The position numbers were made by a program, and so were the translations under genes. Shown here in pieces: positions 7,956 to 17,170 of a DNA stretch of 64,000 bases. This DNA comes from CBDFKS01 sp965248905 (GTDB lineage Bacteria > Chloroflexota > Dehalococcoidia > Lucifugimonadales > JAGWBF01). Each line of letters opens with the position of its first letter. The stretch's first letter is position 1. The stretch spans positions 434,001 to 498,000 of the forward strand of contig CBDFKS010000006.1 in NCBI GenBank assembly GCA_965248905.1. Reading direction: 5' to 3'. The notes beneath the pieces are model-generated. The model was not told where the DNA came from and did not search any database. It was given only the letters and a program-made list of their open reading frames with translations.

Positions 7956-9419
7956 ATGGCGAAAATCCAGTTTGGGACTGATGGCTGGCGCGGCCTTATC
8001 GCCAGAGATTTCACGTTCGATAACGTGGCTCTTTGTGCCCAGGGAGTCTCCAACTATCTGCGCCAAGAGGGTGTAGCCGATAAGGGCCTGGTGGTGGGCT
8101 TCGACACCAGATTCGCATCTAGGGAGTTCGCTGAACAGGTGGCGGAGGTCCTGTCGGGAAACGGCATACCGGCCTTTCTGTCCGACCGGGCAGCCCCTAC
8201 TCCGGTTGTTAGCTATAACATCCTGCATCGCAAAGCCGCAGGCGCCGCCATCATAACCGCCAGCCATAACCCTGCTTTGTGGAACGGGTTCAAGTTCAAA
8301 CCCGATTACGCTGGCAGTGCTACGCCCGAGATCACAGCTAGGCTGGAACAAGAGATCGAGAAGTCGCAACTTGAAGGCGTGCCGTCATTGTCCCTGTCCC
8401 AAGCACGAAGTGACGGCCTAATAACTGACATGGACCCGGTGCCCTCTTACCTGGAGCACATAGGGCGGTTAATAGACCTGGATGCCATCTCTGGGGCCGG
8501 ACTCAATATCGTGGTGGATGCCATGTTCGGCGCCGGGGCAGGTTATTTACCCGGCCTCCTCGATAAGGGCTCATCCTCGGATGACAAGGTGACTGGGCCA
8601 GGCCAGACTAAGAAGAGTTCCGTGCTGGAGATTCATGGTGAGCGCAATCCCGCATTTCCAGGCATGGAGCGCCCCGAGCCCATCGCCCATAATCTATCCG
8701 ACCTCTCCCATCTGGTGGTAGAACGAGGTGCGGATGTGGGCATCGCTTTCGACGGCGATGCCGACCGGTTGGGAATAATCGATGAAGAAGGCACCTTTAT
8801 CACTCCCCTCCAGACATATGCTCTGTTGGCACTCTATCTTTTGGAAGTCAAGGGAGAGCGCGGACCCCTGGTAAAATCGCTGACTACCACCAGCATGGTC
8901 TACAAGCTAGGGGAAATCTACGATGTACCGGTCTACGAGACTCCCGTTGGATTCAAGTATATCTGCCCCGTGATGCTGCGGGAGAACGCCCTTATGGGAG
9001 GCGAGGAGAGCGGTGGATACGGCTTTCGGGGCCATATACCAGAGCGGGATGGCATTCTGAGTGGCCTGTTCATTCTGGAGTATATGGCCAAGACCGGCAA
9101 ACGTCCTACGGAGCTGATGGAGCACCTATTCGATGTAGTGGGGCCCCACCACTACCAACGGCGGGACATAACCTTTGATCCTGAAGCCAGGCATCGGCTT
9201 CAGAGCCGACTGGATACCGAAGAACCTGGGGAGATCGCTGGAATGCCTGTAGTAGGCACTGATGCCATAGACGGGCGTAGGTTTAAGTTCCCCTCCAACG
9301 CATGGCTACTGGTCAGGTTTTCGGGCACCGAACCCCTTCTCCGTATATATGCAGAAGCTGAGAGCCTGGATCAGGTCGACGGATTGCTGGACGGTGCGGT
9401 TGAGTTCCTTGGACTGTGA
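7956..9419 (+). CDS. Phosphoglucomutase/phosphomannomutase family protein
   Basis: An alpha-D-phosphohexomutase that moves phosphate between C6 and C1 of a hexose. All four family signatures are visible: the phosphoserine loop TASHNPALWNG (about residue 107), the metal loop FDGDADRLG, the sugar-binding loop GGEESGGYG, and the C-terminal phosphate-binding loop RFSGTEPLLRIYAE. Length 487 residues. Whether the preferred substrate is glucose, mannose or glucosamine phosphate cannot be told. A phosphoglucose/phosphomannose isomerase gene follows, so the pair probably supplies sugar nucleotides. Confidence 0.92.
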   Translation: MAKIQFGTDGWRGLIARDFTFDNVALCAQGVSNYLRQEGVADKGLVVGFDTRFASREFAEQVAEVLSGNGIPAFLSDRAAPTPVVSYNILHRKAAGAAIITASHNPALWNGFKFKPDYAGSATPEITARLEQEIEKSQLEGVPSLSLSQARSDGLITDMDPVPSYLEHIGRLIDLDAISGAGLNIVVDAMFGAGAGYLPGLLDKGSSSDDKVTGPGQTKKSSVLEIHGERNPAFPGMERPEPIAHNLSDLSHLVVERGADVGIAFDGDADRLGIIDEEGTFITPLQTYALLALYLLEVKGERGPLVKSLTTTSMVYKLGEIYDVPVYETPVGFKYICPVMLRENALMGGEESGGYGFRGHIPERDGILSGLFILEYMAKTGKRPTELMEHLFDVVGPHHYQRRDITFDPEARHRLQSRLDTEEPGEIAGMPVVGTDAIDGRRFKFPSNAWLLVRFSGTEPLLRIYAEAESLDQVDGLLDGAVEFLGL

Positions 9420-9503
9420 AACAGGCTTTTCACCCTCTGCCTCCAAACTAAATAATCCTACAAGTCATGCATCACCCGTCCGTACATGTTTGGCAGGGCA
9501 ACT

Positions 9504-10571
9504 ATGGCGCAGCAGCTAGATGATCCCACGATCTACAGCAAGCTAGACCACACCAACCTCAGGCAAAGGTTACGAGACTTTCCGCTTCAGTGCCGTAAAG
9601 CATGGGCCGAGGCTGTGGCTTTTGATCTCCCAAGTAGCTATATGCAAGCTAATCGCGTCATTGTGGCCGGCGTTGGGGGCTCAGCTATCGGTGGGGACCT
9701 GCTGGCGGATTTGGCATCCCTGGAGGACGCTCCGCCCATAACCGTCTGTCGAGACTACCGAATTCCCAGCTTTGGCGACGAAAATACCCTCGTACTGGCC
9801 TGCAGCTATTCGGGAGAGACAGAAGAGACCATTTCTTGCTTTCGCGAGGCGGTTAACAGAGGCGCCAAGGTTGTAGCAGTGACCTCTGGCGGCTCCTTGG
9901 CAGCCGAAGCGATGAAGCATGGTACGCCCCTGTTTACAGTCGACTACAAAGGTGAGCCCCGGAGCGCTCTTGCCTATAGTTTCCTCGTACCCACAGCGTT
10001 GCTGATGAAAGCAGGGCTTATCTCAGACAAGACCCATGACATTGAGGAAGCGGTGTCTGTACTGGATAGCATGGCGTCTCAGCTTGCCGAAGAGATTCCT
10101 TCGAAGGGCAATCCCGCGAAAGAGATAGCGGCAGACATCCTCGACCGCCTCATCGTTGTATATGGAGCGGGTATTTTTAGTGGTGTGGCACGTAGGTGGA
10201 AGACCCAGTTCAATGAAAACTCGAAGGCTTGGGCCTTTTTCGAGTTGCTGCCCGAGGCCCATCACAACTCGGTGGTTGGGTATATGATGCCGCCTGAGGT
10301 GAAGACTAATGCCTTCGCTATTTTGCTGCAACCTGAGTTCCTGAACCCCAGGACACGCCTGAGATACCAAATCACAAAAGATCTCTTGGACAAAGAATCC
10401 ATTCCTTATAGAACCGTAAGGGGTCAGGGGGATAGCGCAATCAGCCAGATACTAGCTGCGGCTCTCCTGGGCGACTACACCAGCTTCTATTTAGCCCTGC
10501 TTGAAGGGGTCTTTCCCTCACCGGTCCCAAACATAGACTACATCAAGAGTAGGTTGGCCGATTCAAGCTAA
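9504..10571 (+). CDS. Bifunctional phosphoglucose/phosphomannose isomerase
   Basis: A two-SIS-domain isomerase interconverting fructose-6-phosphate with glucose-6- or mannose-6-phosphate. Evidence includes the first SIS loop GVGGSAIGGDLLADLASL, CSYSGETEETISCFREA, and NENSKAWAFFELLPEAHHN, the family's conserved C-terminal segment with catalytic glutamate and histidine. About 355 residues from ATG 9504, which follows a caggg; an in-frame ATG at 9486 is possible. It pairs naturally with the upstream hexose phosphate mutase. Confidence 0.88.
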   Translation: MAQQLDDPTIYSKLDHTNLRQRLRDFPLQCRKAWAEAVAFDLPSSYMQANRVIVAGVGGSAIGGDLLADLASLEDAPPITVCRDYRIPSFGDENTLVLACSYSGETEETISCFREAVNRGAKVVAVTSGGSLAAEAMKHGTPLFTVDYKGEPRSALAYSFLVPTALLMKAGLISDKTHDIEEAVSVLDSMASQLAEEIPSKGNPAKEIAADILDRLIVVYGAGIFSGVARRWKTQFNENSKAWAFFELLPEAHHNSVVGYMMPPEVKTNAFAILLQPEFLNPRTRLRYQITKDLLDKESIPYRTVRGQGDSAISQILAAALLGDYTSFYLALLEGVFPSPVPNIDYIKSRLADSS

Positions 10572-10611
10572 TGGTGTCCCCTAAATGCGAGTTGTAGCAG
10601 GGTCTTTTAAT

Positions 10612-10689
10612 TGTCATTGCGAAGGGCAAAGCCCTGAAGCAATCTCCCGGGAGGAAGAAGAGATTGCTTCGCTCCGCTCGCAATGACAG
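10612..10689. repeat. Palindromic intergenic repeat, copy 2
   Basis: This begins TGTCATTGCGAAGGGCAAAG and ends CGCTCGCAATGACA; the internal arms GAAGCAATCTC and GAGATTGCTTC pair. The whole can form a long hairpin and shares its core with 393-472. It sits in the gap between the isomerase gene and speD and may also end upstream transcription, although no T-tract follows. Confidence 0.65.
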
Positions 10690-10795
10690 TAAGGGAGAAC
10701 TGTAAGACCCTTGAGTTGTAGTGCGGGTATTGATAAGTTGAACTTCCAGGTATAGAATTTAAAGTCGCATGCTAATTTAAACAGGGGGCAGGTGA

Positions 10796-11170
10796 TTGAA
10801 TGTACTAGGTATTCAGTTGATGCTGGAGCTGAAAGAATGTAACAGAGAGCTTCTGGACGATCTACCCTACATAAAGGATGCAATGACACAGGCCGCTACA
10901 GATGTAGGAGCCCACATAATCGGCGAGTCTTTTCACCAATTCCATCCACAGGGTGTCACGGGTGTCCTGGCCATCGCCGAGTCCCACATTTGCATACATA
11001 CCTGGCCGGAGTACGGATACGCGGCGGTGGATATCTTCACCTGCGGCACGTCCTTCGAGCCCCAGCGGGCCGCGAAAATCCTAATCGATAAACTGGAGTC
11101 CAAAGACCCGTCCTGGACCGAGTTCGAGCGAGGATTCGTACCTCAGCCGGTGGTCAGCCCTCAGCTTTAG
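10796..11170 (+). CDS. speD: S-adenosylmethionine decarboxylase proenzyme
   Basis: Decarboxylates SAM to the aminopropyl donor for polyamine synthesis. The 124-residue protein is the short prokaryotic class. AIAESHICIHTWPEYGYAAV contains the Glu-Ser self-cleavage site that produces the pyruvoyl group, and DIFTCG holds the conserved catalytic cysteine. The start is a TTG 8 nt after GGGGG; no ATG gives a complete protein. speE follows after 12 bp, so the two are an operon. Confidence 0.93.
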   Translation: MNVLGIQLMLELKECNRELLDDLPYIKDAMTQAATDVGAHIIGESFHQFHPQGVTGVLAIAESHICIHTWPEYGYAAVDIFTCGTSFEPQRAAKILIDKLESKDPSWTEFERGFVPQPVVSPQL

Positions 11171-11182
11171 AAACCGGGGATT

Positions 11183-12118
11183 ATGGAAACACCTGGTAAA
11201 TGGCATTTCGAGCTGGTAACAACGGACCTTATGATGCTTTATCGCCTTAAGGACGTCTTGCACACGGCCAAAACTGCCTATCAGTCAGTGGACATTCTGG
11301 ACACCGATACCTTCGGTAGATGTCTTGTGCTTGATGGCAAGACCCAGTCCACAGAGGTCGATGAGCACATTTACCACGAGTCCCTTGTTCATCCGGCACT
11401 GCTCCATCACTCCATGCCCGAATCGGTTTTTATCGGTGGCGGTGGAGAAGGAGCTACTCTAAGGGAAGTTCTGTCCCATGAAAGTGTCCAAAGAGTTGTG
11501 ATGCTAGACCTGGACCCCGACGTGGTGGAGCTATGTAAGCGATTCCTCCCCCAGCACCACCGCGGGGGCTTCGACGACAATCGGCTCGAGCTTCGTCACG
11601 AGGATGCCCGCCAATACCTTTCTTCCTGCCAGGAAACCTTCGATATTATGATTCTCGACTTGGTGGACCCCATCGAGGGAGGCCCGTCCTACTTACTGTA
11701 CACTCGGGAGTTCTATAACATAGCCAGGTCCAAGCTTAAGCCTGGGGGCTTGTTGGTAACTCAAGCAGGGCCGGCCGGGCTGTTAAACTACACCGAGTGT
11801 TTCACCGCCATAGTCCGCACCATGTCGCAGGTCTTTCCCCACGCCTATCCCTACTGCGTTCATGTACCTGCGTTCACCACTTTGTGGGGATTCGTGTTGG
11901 TCTCCAACGATGAAAGCTCGAAGAACGGTGCGCTAAGTCCTGAGAAGATCCAGCCTGAGGTCACGGATAAATTCATCTCTCAAAGGATATTGAAGGAGCT
12001 ACGGTATTACGATGGGATCAGTCATCGTGGCATGTTCTCCTTGCCCAAGTACCTGAGACAGGGTATCGAGTCTGAACAGCGTATAGTTACCGACCAAGAC
12101 CCCGTATTCATGGTCTAG
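11183..12118 (+). CDS. speE: Spermidine synthase (polyamine aminopropyltransferase)
   Basis: Transfers the aminopropyl group of decarboxylated SAM to putrescine, releasing methylthioadenosine for MtnP. The 311-residue protein has a small beta-barrel N-terminus (LDGKTQSTEVDEHIYHESLV), the Rossmann motif FIGGGGEGATLREVL, the acidic MLDLDPDVVELCK, and the catalytic-loop sequence ILDLVDPIEGGPSYLLYT. The exact amine acceptor is not certain. Its product feeds the salvage genes at 769-3338, closing the loop within the same 12 kb. Confidence 0.94.
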   Translation: METPGKWHFELVTTDLMMLYRLKDVLHTAKTAYQSVDILDTDTFGRCLVLDGKTQSTEVDEHIYHESLVHPALLHHSMPESVFIGGGGEGATLREVLSHESVQRVVMLDLDPDVVELCKRFLPQHHRGGFDDNRLELRHEDARQYLSSCQETFDIMILDLVDPIEGGPSYLLYTREFYNIARSKLKPGGLLVTQAGPAGLLNYTECFTAIVRTMSQVFPHAYPYCVHVPAFTTLWGFVLVSNDESSKNGALSPEKIQPEVTDKFISQRILKELRYYDGISHRGMFSLPKYLRQGIESEQRIVTDQDPVFMV

Positions 12119-12412
12119 CCTCCATTCCCCTTACCGAGCTTCCCTTAAACAGTCTTCCCCGTCTCATACCTCAAACCCAAAATCCCCGTGAATTGCTTTA
12201 TCCTCCCAGACCGTTCATTCCGTAAATTCCTTGTTCCCCGTTCCCACACCCATCAACATTCCTTTTTGCTGATAGCCGGGTCAATAAATGGATTGATAAC
12301 AGATGCTTACAGATAGCATGAAAATGACTCAACGTGATAACATAGTGACCGAATATTTAGGAGGAGACTCGCATGCTGCGAAATTTCGCCGGGAAATTAG
12401 CTCCGGGGCCCC

Positions 12413-13623
12413 TAGTACTCCATCCAGTTATTTTTGACTAATCTTAAAAAATGTATAATATAGGCATTCTTAATCATTGTGCGGGGGTGTGGGGAATGCC
12501 TGCTAAGCGATACCTAGTGAACTTGACCCAAGATGAACGTGAACAGTTGCTGGATATAGCCCGGCGTGGCAAGTCGCCGGCCCGGAAGGTGAAACGGTCC
12601 TTGATCCTGTATAAAGCCGATGAAGGTCTTACCGACCAGCAGATTGCTGGTGCCCTGCTGGTTAGCCCCTCTACGGTCGTCCGTGTGCGCCAGCGGTTCG
12701 CGGAAGAAGGTTTGGAGAGAGCCCTCAATGAGCGGGCACGGCCTGGCAAGAGGCGTAAACTTGATGGGAAGCAAGAAGCCCACTTGGTGGCAGTTGCATG
12801 CACTCCTGCCCCCGAAGGGCACACCCACTGGACCCTGCAATTGCTGGCTGACAAGGTGGTGAAACTGGAACTGGCCGACTCCATCTCTCCAGAAACGGTC
12901 CGCCAGGTGCTGAAAAAAACGAACTCAAACCCTGGCAAAAGAAAGAGTGGTGCATACCGGAGGTAAGCGCCGACTTTGTGGCGTGTATGGAAGATGTACT
13001 GGACCTTTATGCGGAACCCTACGACCCCAAGCGTCCAGTCGTTAATTTCGATGAGACTTCCAAGCAGTTGGTAGCAGAGAAGAAAACTCCCATCCCGCCC
13101 AAGCGCGGCTGGCGTGAACGATTTGACTATGAATATAAACGTAATGGGACCCGCAACCTGTTCATGTGCTGTGAGCCCCTGGCTGGCTGGCGACACGTGG
13201 CAGTGACTGAACGGCGCACCATGGTTGACTTTGCCCACCAGATGAGGTGGCTGGTCGATGAAGCTTACCCGGAAGCAGAAAAGATTAGGGTGGTCCTGGA
13301 CAACCTGAACATCCATAAACCCGCTTCGCTCTACGAAGCCTTCGAGCCCAAGGAGGCTAGACGAATACGCAAACGCTTGGAGTTTCACTACACTCCCAAG
13401 CACGGCAGTTGGCTCAACATGGCGGAGATTGAGTTCAGCGTCTTCAGCAGGCAATGTCTGGCTCGTCGCATTGGCGATGAATATACGCTTAAACGAGAGA
13501 TTGCTGCCTTGGAGGCCCAGCGCAACCATGCCCGAGCGACCATCGATTGGCGATTCTCTACTGTGGAGGCCAGAGTCAAGCTTCAGCGTCTCTATCCCTC
13601 AGTTTCATCTGGATGAGGTACTA
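12413..13623 (+). mobile_element. IS630-family insertion sequence (1.2 kb, complete)
   Basis: The element lies between duplicated TA dinucleotides within CTAG (12412-12415 and 13621-13624), the IS630 target preference. Terminal inverted repeats are recognisable: GTACTCCATCCAG at the left, and the complement of CATCTGGATGAGGTAC at the right. Just inside the left end TTGACT and TATAAT (12434-12459) could form a promoter, though with a short spacer. Excising it restores an open frame in the MMPL gene. Confidence 0.9.
12496..13616 (+). CDS. IS630-family transposase in two frames (12496-12966 and 12978-13616)
   Basis: The first frame encodes a helix-turn-helix DNA-binding region (TDQQIAGALLVSPSTVVRVR). 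The second, one base back, encodes the DDE nuclease core: Asp in VVNFDETSK, Asp in VVLDNLNIHKP, and Glu in WLNMAEIEFSVF. The frames meet at a run of seven A (12913-12919). A -1 shift there gives a continuous RQVLKKNELKPWQKKEW joining both halves. Programmed frameshifting or transcript slippage is known in this family; a simple mutation is the alternative. I chose ATG 12496 because an earlier ATG at 12451 overlaps the -10 box. Confidence 0.85.
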
Positions 13624-16049
13624 GCGCTAATGAGTGCAAGGCGGCCGTGGACTACCATCGGGATCTGGGTTGTTGTCATAATCATCTCAATCGGCCTGAG
13701 AGCTACGCTCTTCGAAGACGCGATAAGCACCGAGTTCGCCTTCACCAACAACCCCGACTCCCAAAAAGCCGACGAGCTACTGGAGAACCGGTTCCTCGGC
13801 CCCAAAGGCACCAACGAAGTGGTCATCATCCAGTCGGAGTCCATGACCGTCGATGACGAGCCCTACCAAGAGTTCGTAGAGGGAGTCTTCGACCGGCTTG
13901 TAGCCTTAGGACCAGATGTCATAAAGCAACCAACCTTGATCAACTACTACCAGGAGCGGCAGCCGTTCCTCGTTTCCGAGGACAGGGGCACCACCATCAT
14001 TCCCTTCACCATGGCAGGAGAGTTCGACAATGCCACCGACAATATCGGTAGTGTCATAAGCGTCGTGGACCGGGCCCGGGAGGAGACAGGCTTTAGTGTC
14101 TTGATCACGGGCCAGGCTACCGTCTCGCAAGACTTTGAGGAAGTAGCCCAGGATGGATTGTTCAAGGGCGAAATTGTTGGGATACCCATCGCTGTGGTCA
14201 TCCTGATCCTGGTCTTGGGCGCCGTGGTGGCCGCATTGGTGCCCCTTGTCTGGCCGCGGCGTCGATCTTTGTCGCTTTTGGAGCCGCCTCGCTTCTAGGC
14301 CAGGCCATCGGTCTCATCTTCTTTATCGAAAACATGATCTTCATGATCGGCTTGGCCGTCGGCATAGATTACTGCCTGTTTATCGTTGCCCGGTATCGGG
14401 AGGAGCGAACCCGGGGATTAGAAAGGCGGGACGCCATCGAGCAGGCCGGGTCGACAGCGACCCGGGCGGTCTCCTTCAGCGGAATGGCCGTGGTGTTCGG
14501 CCTCATAGGCATGCTACTGGTGCCATCCAACGTATTCATAGCCATCGGACTTGGCGCTATCTTCGTGGTCATCGCCGCCGTCTTCGCCTCGATGACTCTT
14601 CTGCCCGCCATCCTCAGCCTGCTAGGCGACAGGATCAACTCGTCGCGTGTGCTTTTAGTAGGGTTGAACTTCCTGGTATTTGGACCTTTGCTCCTGCCGG
14701 TGGTGATACTGGTAAGCTTACTGACCGGACGAACCGACACATACATGTCGCAGCTATTGAGATTAGTCAATTGGATAGTAGACATCCAGCTCCTGCCAGA
14801 AAAGATCCTTTTCAGAGTCCTCATGTTCTTCATCAGTCTCCTTCCCCTCCCCCGCCTGCCTCGGGTCAACTTCTGGGACTCGGTTTCTCATGGAGTAATG
14901 CGGCAACCAGTGATCAGCCTGATACTGGCGGGCGGCCTCCTCATCGCCGCCCTGATCCCGTTCTTCGACATCAACACCGGCTCGGCGGGCGTCTCCTCGA
15001 TGCCGGACGGCATCGAGTCTAAGGCGGGCTTCCTGATCTTGGACGAGAAGTTCTCGGCCGGTGAAGCCACCCCGGCGGAGATCGTCATCGACGGCGACAT
15101 CGACTCTCAGCCGGTGCAGTCGGGGATCGAACGATTGAGGATTGCCCTGGAAGGTGACAGCTCCTTCAGCCAAGCGCGCGAGCTCCAGGTAAACGATGAG
15201 CGGGACCTCGCCTTGCTCTTGGCGCCGGTGGCAGGAGACGCGCTCAGCGTGGCGACCCAGGACGCCATCAAGGGCCTCCGCGATACGCACATTCCGGCTG
15301 CATTCTCCGGGGTTGAGGCCACGGTGCTGGTCACCGGTGAGACCGCGTTTAACATAGACTTCTTCAAGGTCGCCGACAATGCCGCATTCGTCGTGTTTCC
15401 CTTTGTCCTGGGCATGAGCTTCCTGCTGCTGTTGTTGGTATTCCGGTCCATCATTGTGCCGCTCAAAGCCATCATTCTTAACCTGCTCTCCGTCGGGGCC
15501 ACCTACGGAATCCTGGTCCTGATCTTCCAGAAAGGTAAAGGTAACGAAATCTTCGGCTTCCAGCAGGCCGAGACCGTCGAGGCGTGGCTTCCCATATTCC
15601 TGTTCGCCGTCCTCTTCGGCCTATCCATGGACTATCACGTATTCCTCCTGAGCCGCATCCGGGAGCGTTTCGACCAGACCGGTGACAACACCGAGTCGGT
15701 GGCCTTTGGGATCCGGTCCACGGGGAGACTCATCACCGGTGCCGCCCTCATCATGGTCGCCGTCTTCTGGGGATTTGCAGCGGGGGACCTGGTTGGGCTG
15801 CAGCAGATGGGTTTCGGCCTGGGGCTGGCCGTTCTCCTGGATGCCACAATCGTCCGAATGGTCCTGGTTCCTGCCAGCATGAGGCTTATTGGTAAATGGA
15901 ACTGGTATTTGCCGGCATGGTTAAACTGGATGCCCGATCTTCGAGTAGAAGTTGAGACGGATACCGGCGAGGGACCGGCCCTCGCTAGTGAGCCCACGGG
16001 ATCGGGTAACGACTCCTAGATCTTCGATTGCTGAGCTATCAATTGTAGA

Positions 16050-16082
16050 GTGGGGCATCATTCTGCTTGAATGATGCCCCAC
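16050..16082 (+). terminator. Strong hairpin after the MMPL gene
   Basis: A perfect 13-bp stem (GTGGGGCATCATT with AATGATGCCCCAC) around a 7-nt loop lies 30 bp after the MMPL stop. No T-tract follows, so it is a probable but atypical transcription end. Confidence 0.55.
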
Positions 16083-16175
16083 CGCATATCCATCTTCATA
16101 GGAGATTGCAAAACTCAACAAGCGTTGTTTGAGGTAACATTCACGGATAATAGCCGGTTATGATATTTTCAGCCG

Positions 16176-16204
16176 TTGACACTAGCGAGGGCGACGAATA
16201 CACT
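16176..16204 (+). promoter_or_regulatory. Sigma-70-type promoter upstream of the lipoprotein gene
   Basis: TTGACA (16176-16181), a 17-bp spacer and TACACT (16199-16204). The leader to the GTG at 16368 would be about 155 nt and contains an 8-bp inverted repeat, GATCCCGA/TCGGGATC (16233-16240 and 16263-16270). I see no known riboswitch in it. Confidence 0.5.
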
Positions 16205-16367
16205 AGCACGTGTTTAACCTGCCCTGAGGTGCGATCCCGAATCTTGTGAATTATGGACACTATCGGGATCATCACTTATAGATCCAAGCCCTTGCGATAT
16301 CAAGGTGTGTTTTGATAGGGTTAGATAGTATCTAAGAGGGCACGGAATAGTCACAAAGGAGCAGATC

Positions 16368-16772
16368 GTGAAAATCCGAAGATTGAACTTGGGGTTCTTG
16401 GCAATGATGCTGGCGGTTCTGGTTGTGCCATTACTTGTGGCATGTGGCGGGGCTACGGAGCGAGAATTCTCCATGAGAGTAGAAGACGGAAAGCTGACTC
16501 CAGAGGGAGTCTATGTAAACGAGAACGAAAAGATAACGTTGCATCTGGAGACTGACGAGGCTGGCGAGATAAAGCTGTTTGCCTATAATGTAATTGTAAA
16601 TGTGGTCCCTGGACAAGTGGTTGATCTGAACTTCACATCTTTTCCAAAGAGTGCATGGAATACGGAAGGCGACGACATTCCACTCACCTTTAAGGCGCCG
16701 GATGACGCGGTTGCTGAGCAGATCGGCTTCGTGAACATAAAGCGCACCCGGGCTATCGGACAGGGCCGATAG
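16368..16772 (+). CDS. Small lipoprotein of unknown function
   Basis: A 134-residue protein with a basic N-terminus, a hydrophobic stretch and the lipobox LLVAC near residue 26, so it should be exported and lipid-anchored. The mature part (EFSMRVEDGKLTPEGVYVNE and later beta-rich segments) resembles small cupredoxin-like folds, but I see no convincing copper ligands and assign no function. The GTG start follows an aaaggag ribosome-binding site. Confidence 0.75.
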   Translation: MKIRRLNLGFLAMMLAVLVVPLLVACGGATEREFSMRVEDGKLTPEGVYVNENEKITLHLETDEAGEIKLFAYNVIVNVVPGQVVDLNFTSFPKSAWNTEGDDIPLTFKAPDDAVAEQIGFVNIKRTRAIGQGR

Positions 16773-16855
16773 TTGACCAGTACAGCTTGTGGTGATGCAA
16801 GTGGTAGACCAGATTCGTGCTTGGCTAGTCATATATCGCTTGAGGTTTAACTCCT

Positions 16856-17023
16856 GTGACCACTGATAAAGCGCTAAATCCCGGTACGTGCCCAGCCTGT
16901 GGGGCTCCCATGAGAAGGGAGCTAGATGGGGTCCGTAAGCCGCCTATGCCTCAGGTGTTCTGGTTCTGCACTAACTCCAACTGCAAGGACGGGGATAGAA
17001 ACAAGCTATATCGGGGTGGCTGA
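16856..17023 (+). CDS. Small zinc-ribbon protein (55 residues)
   Basis: A short frame starting at GTG 16856 encodes 55 residues with two cysteine pairs, CPACGAPM and CTNSNC, separated by about 20 residues, a probable zinc ribbon. No named family is recognised. It follows the lipoprotein gene by 83 bp with a TGAGGT ribosome-binding-like sequence. Cysteine spacing and the ribosome-binding site support it as real; its role is unknown. Confidence 0.55.
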   Translation: MTTDKALNPGTCPACGAPMRRELDGVRKPPMPQVFWFCTNSNCKDGDRNKLYRGG

Positions 17024-17170
17024 AATGGTCAGCAGTTCCAGGCCACTCAGTATTAGTTGTCCACGGATAGAAGCCACCGTGTGGCTCCTGTCTTGGCGAA
17101 GTGTACGTTCCCCTGACGGTATTGGAGTCTCCGTCCATTAGGGCATAGCTAGATTGATACCGAGTTTTAA

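Larger units (their letters stand above)
12373..16019 (+). pseudogene. MMPL-family (RND) transporter, broken by IS630 and a frameshift
   Basis: A gene for a large MMPL/RND-type membrane exporter. An AGGAGGAGA ribosome-binding site precedes ATG 12373, and 13 codons run to CTA at 12412, where an IS630 element is inserted at CTAG. After the element the same frame resumes at CTA 13621 (LALMSARRPWTTIGIWVVV). A second lesion at about 14249 loses one base in what should read LVLAAASIFVAFGAASLLG. The rest, 14251-16019, encodes the remaining membrane segments, including GLAVGIDYCLFIVARYREE and GLSMDYHVFLLSRIRE, both typical of MMPL. Two lesions argue for inactivation; an assembly error could explain the frameshift. 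Confidence 0.88.

Noticed and set aside
12474..13529. 351-codon open frame opposite the IS630 transposase
   Set aside because: Mirrors the transposase in another frame; the DDE motifs on the plus strand decide the coding strand.
14246..15022. 258-codon frame overlapping the MMPL gene
   Set aside because: Low-complexity Arg/Pro-rich translation; the MMPL protein is readable in another frame through the same bases.
16083..16367. Hidden gene in the gap between the MMPL gene and the lipoprotein
   Set aside because: No frame of useful length on either strand; only a promoter and a weak inverted repeat are seen.
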